44,642 nucleotides of DNA from Planctomycetaceae bacterium (lineage in GTDB: Bacteria; Planctomycetota; Planctomycetia; Pirellulales; Thermoguttaceae): positions 1 to 44,642 of the forward strand of contig JAITKS010000231.1 in the NCBI GenBank assembly GCA_031278315.1. Direction: 5' to 3'. The position numbers were made by a program, and so were the translations under genes. A model generated the notes under the pieces. That model worked only from the letters and a program-made list of their open reading frames with translations. It had not been told where the DNA came from and searched no databases. Positions 18,916-26,058 of the stretch are shown here, piece after piece (position 1 is the first letter of the stretch; the number at the start of each line of letters is the position of its first letter).

Positions 18916-18920
18916 ATTAA

Positions 18921-20117
18921 ATGATTGATTTACCGTCATTATTTCCTAGTGATTTATTTTCTGAATCGCAGGAACAGATTTTCAAGAAGCTTATAAAAGA
19001 TACTGTTATTGAAACGTCTGATATTTTTTTTAGCAAGCTTACATCGAAATCACCGTTACCGTCTGAAATTAAAATTGCGTCTGACGCATTAAAAAATAAA
19101 CTTACAGATACTATCGAATCGAATTATTGGATAGAGACAATTTGCGGCGAGGAATCGACTTCAGACCAACGCGGTTATCTTCGTTATCATTTACGCAGGC
19201 TTATTCCGCAAGTTGTTATTCCTGATTTATCGCATACACAATCTGAGGTTCGTTTATCGGTTTTAATGGTTGTTACGGCGGTTAGTACAGCACTTGGGTT
19301 ATGTCTTGGCAATGTGGTTTCGCAATTGGGGTTGGGGTTGGGGTTGGATATAGTAACGCAAGAAGTTGGTTTGATGTTTGGTGCGATTATTGGTGCGGTA
19401 ATAGGTGTATTTTTTGTAATGTATGTAGCAGCGAATGAGAAGTTGCGTAATGGATTTCTTTTGGGGCTTGGTCTTGTTGCGGGTACAGATTTAACGATAT
19501 ATCTTGTACGAAATATGTCTATAATTTTGCGAGGTTCGGTGTTATCGATTATAAAGCGATTCGTGTTTTACGGCGGTCTTGCAATAATTACGTTAATTTC
19601 AAAGCGTAGAATAGTTTTTAATCGTAACAATTATCGGAAGGAAATTGAAATCATAATAGAGCAATGGCTTCATGCGGTACTTATGATTTTTACTGTTTTA
19701 ACATACAAGATAAACACTCTTGAACAAAATCCGTTTAATCGTTATGCGCAAGATAAAGATAGATTGAATACTATTGTTTCTATAGTCAGAAGGCTGGAAA
19801 AGGCAGCTTTTGATGTTAATTCTGATTCTGATTCTGATTTATCTGAATCAAAAATTATTATAAAGGAGTTAGTTCAAGAGTTGGAATCTTGCGGATTTTC
19901 AATAAGTGAAGAAACTGATAGTTCAAATTTGTGTAACGATAATTCTGAATTGACGCCGGAAGCAATTCTTATTTGGGATGAATTTCAAAATAAATTTTTT
20001 GATTCGATTGGCATAATTCGTAATGGTGATCATTATCAAGTTGTCGAGGAACCAATTATTCGCAACGAAATTGTTGAACGAAAAGGCATAGCCAGAAAAA
20101 GAAACAAGATTAGTTAA
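18921..20117 (+). CDS. multi-pass membrane protein of unknown function
   Basis: The 398-residue protein has soluble ends and a membrane core: hydrophobic segments at about 109-133, 148-170, 177-197, 208-228 and 250-268. The N-terminal 105 residues contain a helical region (PSEIKIASDALKNKLTDTIESNYW); the C-terminal 130 are acidic, with a DSDSDSD run from GATTCT repeats near 19815. A glycine-rich GLGLGLGL stretch is encoded by TTGGGG repeats at about 19325-19347. I do not recognise the family. The start ATG is directly preceded by the H2 heptamer array, with no ribosome-binding site. It may not belong functionally with the BMC genes. Confidence 0.8.
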   Translation: MIDLPSLFPSDLFSESQEQIFKKLIKDTVIETSDIFFSKLTSKSPLPSEIKIASDALKNKLTDTIESNYWIETICGEESTSDQRGYLRYHLRRLIPQVVIPDLSHTQSEVRLSVLMVVTAVSTALGLCLGNVVSQLGLGLGLDIVTQEVGLMFGAIIGAVIGVFFVMYVAANEKLRNGFLLGLGLVAGTDLTIYLVRNMSIILRGSVLSIIKRFVFYGGLAIITLISKRRIVFNRNNYRKEIEIIIEQWLHAVLMIFTVLTYKINTLEQNPFNRYAQDKDRLNTIVSIVRRLEKAAFDVNSDSDSDLSESKIIIKELVQELESCGFSISEETDSSNLCNDNSELTPEAILIWDEFQNKFFDSIGIIRNGDHYQVVEEPIIRNEIVERKGIARKRNKIS

Positions 20118-20463
20118 AAATAAATTGGAACTAAGCATTATTATTATTCCAATATCCGATCGCTCTTTCTGGGCTGGTTTGAAAAGAGCACACGCCGTAG
20201 GGGCGTATCGCATACGCCCCTACGCATACGCCCTTTTGTTTTTATTAACCACAGAGGACACAGAGAACACAGAGAAATATGATTTTGTAATTTTAGATTT
20301 TGTGATAATTTGTCCATTTGATTTTTGTGAGATAATTTGTCTATTTGATTCCGTGTGTGGTGAGTACACCACGCACGGTTGCATTGGAAATACCCCCTTC
20401 GGGGTATGATAATAAAGGAGCTGCCAATCAAGAAGTCCCGCAAAAAAATATTCCGCTGGTATA
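20118..20463. repeat. long inverted repeat, right copy, with A repeat
   Basis: The section 20230-20443 is the inverted partner of 10063-10264: C repeat (20241-20278), CCGTGTGTGGTG hairpin and a GGGGTAT hairpin at about 20390-20408. An inverted A repeat at 20450-20467 overlaps the stop codon of trpB. A CGTATCGCATACGCCCCTACG palindrome-rich stretch lies at about 20203-20232. No gene is present. Confidence 0.85.
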
Positions 20464-21630
20464 TTACAAATTTTTTAATATTTTTTGAACATGTTGTAAA
20501 TCTTTATCACCGCGGCCTGAAAGACAAATTAAGATGTTACGATTTTTCTCGTTCTTTACCTCCTTAAATGCTTGCGCTAAAGCATGAGAACTTTCTAACG
20601 CTGGTATAATTCCCTCGAACTTGCAAAGTTGCTTGAACGCTTCTAACGCTTCTTTGTCTGTAATGGTTTCATAACGTACCCTGCCTGCGTCCCTCAGAAA
20701 CGCATGTTCGGGACCAACACCCGGATAATCTAAACCCGCCGAAATCGAATACGCTTCACGTATTTGTCCATTTTCGTCTTGTAATAACATCGATTTCGCA
20801 CCATGTAAAATTCCGACCCTGCCCGCCGTAATAGAAGCGGCATGCTCACCCGAATCTAAACCCCTTCCCGCCGCTTCCACACCAACTAACTCAACAGCGT
20901 CATCCGATAAAAAAGAATAAAAAATTCCAATTGCATTACTGCCGCCCCCTACCGCCGCAATAACACAATCAGGTAATACCCCCGCATTTTCTAACATTTG
21001 ACACCTCGATTCGGCACCGATCACTTTCTGGAACTCCCGAACCATCCAAGGATACGGATCAGGTCCCGCAACCGTTCCTACAACATAAAATGTATCATCA
21101 ACGACATCACTCCAATATCTCAACGTTTCATTCATTGCATCTTTCAACGTTGCCGAACCTGAACTCACCGGAATAACTTCGGCACCGAGTAATTTCATTC
21201 GTTGTACATTCGGCTGCTGACGTCTTATGTCTTCTTCGCCCATAAAAACTTTACATTCGTAGCCCATTAACGCTGCGACAGTTGCAGTTGCTACGCCATG
21301 TTGACCCGCACCGGTTTCGGCAATTAAACGATGTTTATTCATCCGCTTGGCAAGCAACGCCTGACCAATCGTATTGTTGATTTTATGCGCTCCCGTATGA
21401 TTCAAATCTTCTCGTTTAAGCCATATTTTAACGTTTGATAAACTCCCGCTTAAACGTTGCGCAAAATAGCAAGGCGAAGGACGGCCGACATATTGACGTA
21501 ATAATTCATTATATTCAGACCAGAACGTGTCATCTTGCAATGCGTTTTGTGCCGCTTGTTTCAATTCAAGCAGCGGAGTAACAAGTGTTTCGCCGACATA
21601 AAGTCCGCCGTAATCGCCAAAAAAACTCAT
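20464..21630 (-). CDS. trpB: tryptophan synthase beta chain
   Basis: TrpB condenses indole with serine to give tryptophan using pyridoxal phosphate. The 388-residue protein has the standard start (GDYGGLYVGETLVTPLLEL), the PLP lysine at 83 in GAHKINN, the catalytic glutamate at 105 in AETGAGQHG and the phosphate loop GGGSNA. It is of the usual TrpB1 type and length. No trpA or other trp gene is adjacent, so it stands alone here. Seven in-register heptamers on the minus-strand leader (21633-21681) end 2 nt before the ATG, so no ribosome-binding site is visible. The stop codon lies inside an A repeat. The identification is secure. Confidence 0.97.
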   Translation of the reverse strand: MSFFGDYGGLYVGETLVTPLLELKQAAQNALQDDTFWSEYNELLRQYVGRPSPCYFAQRLSGSLSNVKIWLKREDLNHTGAHKINNTIGQALLAKRMNKHRLIAETGAGQHGVATATVAALMGYECKVFMGEEDIRRQQPNVQRMKLLGAEVIPVSSGSATLKDAMNETLRYWSDVVDDTFYVVGTVAGPDPYPWMVREFQKVIGAESRCQMLENAGVLPDCVIAAVGGGSNAIGIFYSFLSDDAVELVGVEAAGRGLDSGEHAASITAGRVGILHGAKSMLLQDENGQIREAYSISAGLDYPGVGPEHAFLRDAGRVRYETITDKEALEAFKQLCKFEGIIPALESSHALAQAFKEVKNEKNRNILICLSGRGDKDLQHVQKILKNL

Positions 21631-21632
21631 CT

Positions 21633-21681
21633 TTAGTTGTTAGGGGTTAGTGGTTAGATGTTAGTGGTTAGTGGTTAGTGG
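21633..21681 (-). repeat. H-type heptamer array at the trpB start
   Basis: Exactly seven TTAGNNG units in register on the plus strand, read as CTAAC-type units on the trpB sense strand. It lacks the GCATGC half of full H elements. Confidence 0.9.
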
Positions 21682-21718
21682 GGAGAAATATTATTGAGAT
21701 GATTTTTAAAATACAAAA

Positions 21719-21751
21719 CACACGAAAGGTTTTTTGTATAGCTTTCGTGTG
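21719..21751. repeat. CACACGAAAG hairpin
   Basis: A perfect 10-bp stem (CACACGAAAG / CTTTCGTGTG) with a 13-nt loop, between the PEP-CTERM gene end and trpB. A related CACGAAA/TTTCGTG arrangement lies at about 25960-26030, just downstream of the GH57 gene. A transcription-termination role is possible, though no clear U tract follows. Confidence 0.7.
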
Positions 21752-21796
21752 TTTCGTGTTTTGAAAAATGTGAACTAACAACTGAAATATTACGAA

Positions 21797-21890
21797 ATTA
21801 GTTGTTAGTGATTTAATGATTAGCCGAAATTAGTGATTAGCGGAAGTTCCATATACGAACTAAACACTAATCACTAACCACTAATCACTA
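21797..21890. repeat. H-type element copy at the PEP-CTERM stop codon
   Basis: Inverted heptamer-like arrays (TTAGTGATTTAATGATTAG ... CTAATCACTAACCACTAATCACTA). The terminal CACTA supplies the TAG stop codon of the PEP-CTERM gene. It lacks the GCATGC core. Confidence 0.8.
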
Positions 21891-22985
21891 TTTGGAAAAT
21901 CGTCTTCTTAAACCTAGACCTGCAAGTCCAATTCCTATGATCAACATTGTTGCAGGTTCTGGTGTTGTCGGCTCTGGACCGGGATTACCGAAAATTGAGT
22001 CAGTATTCAAATTGATATTGGATGCGAAAGCAATAAGTCCATCGTTACCGTCATAAACAGTACCTCCGTTATATTCCGGTAAAATTGAATCAATCAAAAA
22101 TGCGATATTATTGTTACCATTACTCAATATACCTGCACTAAAAAGAGCAGCTAAATCGATTTCCATATTATACTGTCCGAACAGTTGCGAATTTAACATA
22201 TTGGCGGACAATTGCAGGTACGTGTCGCTAAGTTCTATTCCATTGATATAAATTCCGAGTAATGTTCCAAGTTCAGAAAACCAACCATTGAGGTATTGAT
22301 AAGTTGTCGCGGGGTCATAATTAAAATCTGTAACAAAAGCATAAATACCTGTATTGTGATCACCAATACCGGTTTTAGTTGTGAGTCCATCACTTGTAAA
22401 GGTATCTGTGGCTGCATTATAAAACCAGTTGTGATCTGTACTTTCGTTATTAGCCGCAGCAGAAGACGTTATAATATTTGTTGACTGACTACGCCCCTGT
22501 AACAACATAGCTTGAACGCCGCTTGTATCAACTTGACCTTTCAGAGTTTCCGCAGCTTGACCATAAATATTGCCAAAAAGATTCTTTGAATCGCCATAAT
22601 CGTCACCTGAATTGTGGGCAACTAGTGAATTGCTACCTGAGTGTAAAACCCCTAGCTTGTCACTACGTGTACTCATTTTGTTATTAGCAAGAGTATCAGC
22701 CAAGTAGTCTTTCATAAGAGCCAGTCGATAATCCCAAGTATCTACAGTATCTTTGTCTTTACCGTTAATCCATCTTGTTCTAACATTTCTGCCATCGTTT
22801 GATAACTCGCCTTCTCCGTATGCTTTGTAGTAATAGGCTTCTCTTTCGACATCGGAAAATACAGTTCCCCATGCTCCGATGTTTGTACCTATTTGAATGA
22901 CGTCAGCATTTGTATTACTGATTGTAACGTTTACTGTTACGATTGTTAAAATCGCTAGTAAAGTTGTGAAAATTTTTGTTTTCAT
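21888..22985 (-). CDS. PEP-CTERM sorted extracellular protein
   Basis: A secreted protein ending in a PEP-CTERM signal: the last residues read PEPATMLIIGIGLAGLGLRRRFSK (PEP motif, hydrophobic helix, basic tail). Such proteins are processed by an exosortase and usually displayed or released with extracellular polysaccharide. The N-terminal signal peptide begins at MKTKIFTTLLAILTIVTVNV. I use the ATG at 22985 because it gives this signal peptide and has a GAAAGGGA ribosome-binding site; an upstream ATG at 23039 would add 18 polar residues. The mature part (about 300 residues) is Asn/Ser/Asp-rich, beta-type and unrecognised. No exosortase gene is in the window. The gene is bracketed by H-type repeats on both sides. 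Confidence 0.9.
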   Translation of the reverse strand: MKTKIFTTLLAILTIVTVNVTISNTNADVIQIGTNIGAWGTVFSDVEREAYYYKAYGEGELSNDGRNVRTRWINGKDKDTVDTWDYRLALMKDYLADTLANNKMSTRSDKLGVLHSGSNSLVAHNSGDDYGDSKNLFGNIYGQAAETLKGQVDTSGVQAMLLQGRSQSTNIITSSAAANNESTDHNWFYNAATDTFTSDGLTTKTGIGDHNTGIYAFVTDFNYDPATTYQYLNGWFSELGTLLGIYINGIELSDTYLQLSANMLNSQLFGQYNMEIDLAALFSAGILSNGNNNIAFLIDSILPEYNGGTVYDGNDGLIAFASNINLNTDSIFGNPGPEPTTPEPATMLIIGIGLAGLGLRRRFSK

Positions 22986-23039
22986 TGTTTTTAATTTCCC
23001 TTTCTTCTCGTGTTTGAGAATCAAATTGTTATGTTGCAT

Positions 23040-23520
23040 TTAGTGCAACCACTGTTTTACTGTTACTGCATATTACAAACTAGCAGTAGTTATATCGCAC
23101 CGTTGCGACATAAAGTATTGTAGCATAATTTATGCCAAAACAACACCTCAGAAATAATATTCTTGTAACTGTCTGTCTTAAAATGTCTTGTATCAAAATA
23201 TTCATCTTGTCCAAAATAATTTTCAAACTAAAATGGCAGAACAATTCCCCCTTTATATGTCTTAATAAAACAATTCTTTGTATCTTTTTAACCAAAGTGT
23301 AGCATATTAGCGGTCAGTGGTTAGTGGTTAGCGGTTAGCGGTTAGTTCGCATGCGTAAATTATTACCGATCACAATTTCGAATCTCACTAAATCACTAAT
23401 CACTCCGCTATTTTTTTTATTAACCACAGAGGACACAGAGAACACAGAGAAATCAGATTTTGTAATTTTGGATTTTCGTTACAACAAAGATAACCGAAAT
23501 TTAATGTACAATGAGTATAA
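23040..23520. repeat. gap with H5 element, C repeat and T arm
   Basis: About 480 bases. H5 occupies 23307-23404 (five heptamers, GCATGC, then AATTTCGAATCTCACTAAATC). A C repeat follows at 23419-23453, and a lone T-type arm (CCGAAATTTAATGTACAATGAG) ends at about 23518. The part 23040-23300 holds the PEP-CTERM promoter region; I see no gene. Confidence 0.8.
23307..23404 (+). repeat. H element copy 5
   Basis: TTAGCGG/TTAGTGG units on the plus strand, then TTCGCATGCG, then the tail. The array faces the PEP-CTERM gene 320 bases away (CTAACC on that gene's sense strand), forming the upstream partner of the copy at its stop. Confidence 0.85.
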
Positions 23521-24687
23521 TTATGTAAATTTTTCTGCGATAGCTGCTAGTTTTAATTTTAATGAATTATCATTTTTTTGCTCATATTCAATTTTTTGTA
23601 TTAGATGCCTTATAGTCGCTTGATCCCTATTGCCAAAGAATTTCGCAATTTGCTTTAACGTTAATCCCGATTCCCTTCTTGCAAAATAAACCGCAATAGC
23701 CCTCGCCATCGCAAGCGTCTTATTGCGTGAACTGCCCCTTATTTCCGCAACCTTATACGAGAAATTCGCTGCAACAATTTTTACAATCTGCTCAATCGGA
23801 ATCCGCCTTTTATCAACACGTCCCTTTAAAAATTGCTTGAAATAACTCGTGTCAATTTTTACGTCATCTATCATCGACTTGCATACCATCCCCGCAATAA
23901 TTCCATAAATTTCCGGAATAGAACTCTGCAACACATTCGCTGCATACACTAACGCTGAATCCGCAATAGATACCCTAAACGCCGACAATAATCTCTCAAT
24001 GAAATATTTTCTTACCGCAATATCCGGTAACATTATCGGTACAGTTGTCCCGCTAATAATTCTGTCAAATAATCGCGGTGCAAATTTTGGTAACGTCCTT
24101 GAAGTCAAAATAACAGGAATATCCGCTGCAATTAAAATATCCAACGTATGCTGAAATTCTTCCAACACAACAACTTTTCCTTCTAACTGCTCAATATCAT
24201 CTACCAACAACATCGTTACATCCCTGAACCGGCGTCGAAAATCATCCGTTGCCTTCAAGTCAATTGCCTCCGCAAAAAAACGTGCGAAATCCGCCGCCTT
24301 GATTAACACATCCCTCTGCCGCTTTACCGCCCCCTTACGGCGTAAATCAAATATACCTTGCAAAAGATGCGTTTTGCCCGTGCCGCCCCGCCCATAAAAA
24401 AGTACCGGTAAATTCTCACGCACCAATAAACCGTCAAATAACATATTAATCACCCGCTCAACCGCATAATTCTCCTCCCCAACCAAAAAACCATTGTCCG
24501 CAACCTGCAACAATAAATTCCCATGACCCGATAACGACGATTTAACCGACTTGACTCCCCGCTGCTTACTCACTCGACCATGCACTTGTTTGTTTATCTT
24601 TTCACTCGTACCGTTATCTTGCCAACTGGAAACATCAAACTCCAGCGGCTTGCCCGAAAGCGGAATTATATGAATCGATTTATCCAT
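23521..24687 (-). CDS. dnaA: divergent DnaA-like replication initiator
   Basis: DnaA binds origin boxes and opens DNA to start replication. This 388-residue protein has FLVGEENYAVERV (about 67-79, the usual DnaA domain III entry), Walker A GRGGTGKT (about 99-106), Walker B LLVDDIEQL (about 160-168) and a C-terminal DNA-binding domain with SRNKTLAMARAIAVYFAR and LTLKQIAKFFGNRDQATIRHLIQKI. In typical DnaA the signature reads GRDHTTV; here it is NRDQATI, replacing the histidine and one threonine that touch the box. Domain I at the N-terminus is short and unlike the usual one. It may be the main initiator of this lineage or a paralogue; it is longer than Hda, which lacks domain IV. H elements lie on both sides with their arrays facing outward. 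Confidence 0.85.
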   Translation of the reverse strand: MDKSIHIIPLSGKPLEFDVSSWQDNGTSEKINKQVHGRVSKQRGVKSVKSSLSGHGNLLLQVADNGFLVGEENYAVERVINMLFDGLLVRENLPVLFYGRGGTGKTHLLQGIFDLRRKGAVKRQRDVLIKAADFARFFAEAIDLKATDDFRRRFRDVTMLLVDDIEQLEGKVVVLEEFQHTLDILIAADIPVILTSRTLPKFAPRLFDRIISGTTVPIMLPDIAVRKYFIERLLSAFRVSIADSALVYAANVLQSSIPEIYGIIAGMVCKSMIDDVKIDTSYFKQFLKGRVDKRRIPIEQIVKIVAANFSYKVAEIRGSSRNKTLAMARAIAVYFARRESGLTLKQIAKFFGNRDQATIRHLIQKIEYEQKNDNSLKLKLAAIAEKFT

Positions 24688-25009
24688 ACTACATAATCGA
24701 AATTAGAACCGTAAACTAAACTAGGTTAATATACTTTTCACACTTTAAATTTCGGTATCCGTTTTAAACTAAACCCGCCCTGAAAGGGTAACAGGATTAT
24801 AACCCGCCCCACTCGGGGCGAGTTGAGTTTAAAACAAATACCGAATTTGAAAGTACAATGAGATCATCAAAATCATCTTTCTCTGTGTTCTCTGCGGTTA
24901 ATAAAAAAAATAAAGTTGTCGCATAGTGATTTAATGATTTTGAACTTATAATCCGTAATAATTTCCGCATGCGAACTAACCACTAACCACTAACCGCTAA
25001 TACGCCTCT
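24688..25009. repeat. T2 element, C repeat and H6 element
   Basis: T2 spans about 24727-24866, with inverted arms ACTTTAAATTTCGGTATCCG and its imperfect complement, around a GCCCTGAAAGGGT and a GCCCC-ACTC-GGGGC hairpin (24807-24820). A C repeat lies at 24877-24910 and H6 at 24924-25001. The region also carries the dnaA promoter area. Confidence 0.8.
24924..25001 (-). repeat. H element copy 6
   Basis: Reverse orientation; tail, then TTTCCGCATGCGAA, then CTAACCA units. The array end lies 9 nt past the stop codon of the membrane-anchored gene at 25010, so TTAGTGG is on that gene's sense strand. Confidence 0.85.
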
Positions 25010-25669
25010 CTACATATTTTTCCACATTTTTATCTCATCTATTACATGTTCCATCACCCTTATTTGATCATTGTCAATATGCTGGAAAAATTTTTGATAT
25101 TTGTAACTGTTCTGCTGACTTCCATTATTCGGAACTCCATTCGGATTAACATAACAACGAAACCTAAATAATTCACCCTGATTTCCCCATTTTTCTAGAC
25201 AATAATACGTTGCTCCTAAATTCTGAAGTTCCGCAACAATTTCTGCAAAATCGCGCTGCCGCTTCAACCGATTCGTATTATCACCCAACATCCGATTCGA
25301 TACAGAATTTTCTTGCGGCTTTAACGGCGTCATCGGTATAAAACGCACAATGTCAGAATCACCTCCAAACGAATTCTGATCCCTCACTCCCCCGCTAGAT
25401 AAAATATCAGCATTGCCCGATAAGGCATCATTCAATAACGGATCCGCATTCAACGGAATCGATGACTTCAACCAAACAGAATCAGAATCATTAGTATCCA
25501 ATTGATCAATCTGAACATAACCACTCGGATCGTTTTTGTCATTTTGCACAACAGAATTAACTTTCTCCTTCCAAAAAATATTCTTCGGAATCATGTTCCA
25601 ACAAACAGCAACCGCCGGTAACAAAATCAAAACTAAAATTAAAACACCGCTTCTAAATACTTGAAACAT
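25010..25669 (-). CDS. membrane-anchored protein with conserved C-terminal domain
   Basis: The 219-residue protein has one N-terminal hydrophobic helix (about 7-27, GVLILVLILLPAVAVCW), a polar low-complexity middle (about 35-130) and a folded C-terminal domain (about 135-219) with AEIVAELQNLGATYYCLEKWGNQGELFRFRCYVNPNG. I recall this C-terminal pattern from planctomycete membrane proteins of unknown function. It faces the periplasm if the helix is a simple anchor. H elements lie right before its ATG and right after its stop in inverted orientation, so its mRNA ends are complementary over about 36 nt. No ribosome-binding site is visible. Confidence 0.8.
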   Translation of the reverse strand: MFQVFRSGVLILVLILLPAVAVCWNMIPKNIFWKEKVNSVVQNDKNDPSGYVQIDQLDTNDSDSVWLKSSIPLNADPLLNDALSGNADILSSGGVRDQNSFGGDSDIVRFIPMTPLKPQENSVSNRMLGDNTNRLKRQRDFAEIVAELQNLGATYYCLEKWGNQGELFRFRCYVNPNGVPNNGSQQNSYKYQKFFQHIDNDQIRVMEHVIDEIKMWKNM

Positions 25670-26058
25670 TTTTAATTAGTGGTTAGTGGTCAGTGGTTAG
25701 TGGTTAGTTCGCATGCGGAAATTCGTACGGATCATAAACCTAAATCACTAAAGTTAATAAAGTGTCGTCCCTGCGGGACTTGGATAAGTTATTGCGTTTG
25801 TCCGTAAGCTGAAGCATACGGTTAATAAAGTGTCGTCCCTGCGGGACTTGTTGATTGATTGTTCGCTCTGTCGTAACTCAACTTCTGTCGTAACTCAAAA
25901 AAATTGAAACAAAAATTCCACGATATAAATTACTATTCTATTCTTTTTGCTTTAATTTTTTTAACACGAAAAACACGAAAATACACGAAAAAAGGTTTTT
26001 TAGATCATTTTCGTGCGTTTCGTGTTTACTATAACAGACATTTTTCAATGATATTTTT
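25670..26058. repeat. H7 element, P repeats and A repeat
   Basis: About 390 bases. H7 at 25676-25751 (array next to the upstream gene's ATG), then two GTCCCTGCGGGAC hairpin units (about 25765 and 25836) with the CATACGGTTAATAAAGTG unit, an inverted degenerate A repeat at 25915-25933 with its long tail (GAAACAAAAATTCCACGATA), and an ACACGAAA/TTTCGTGT inverted pair at about 25960-26025 next to the GH57 stop. Confidence 0.8.
25676..25751 (+). repeat. H element copy 7, at a start codon
   Basis: Four TTAGTGG units start 6 nt from the ATG of the gene at 25669, followed by TTCGCATGCGG and the tail. It is the inverted partner of H6 across that gene. Confidence 0.9.

Larger units (their letters stand above)
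18387..18920. repeat. T1 element with nested H elements
   Basis: About 530 bases of stacked repeats. T1 runs from about 18403 (ATATACTCATTGTACTTT) to about 18672, its right arm being nearly the reverse complement of a T element arm at 24729. Inside T1 lies H1 (18501-18592, array then GCATGC then ATTATAAGTTCGAATC). A CCGTGTG hairpin at 18721-18748 is a degenerate copy of the long inverted repeat. H2 (18842-18915) is inverted, with its array 5 nt from the next ATG. Confidence 0.8.
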
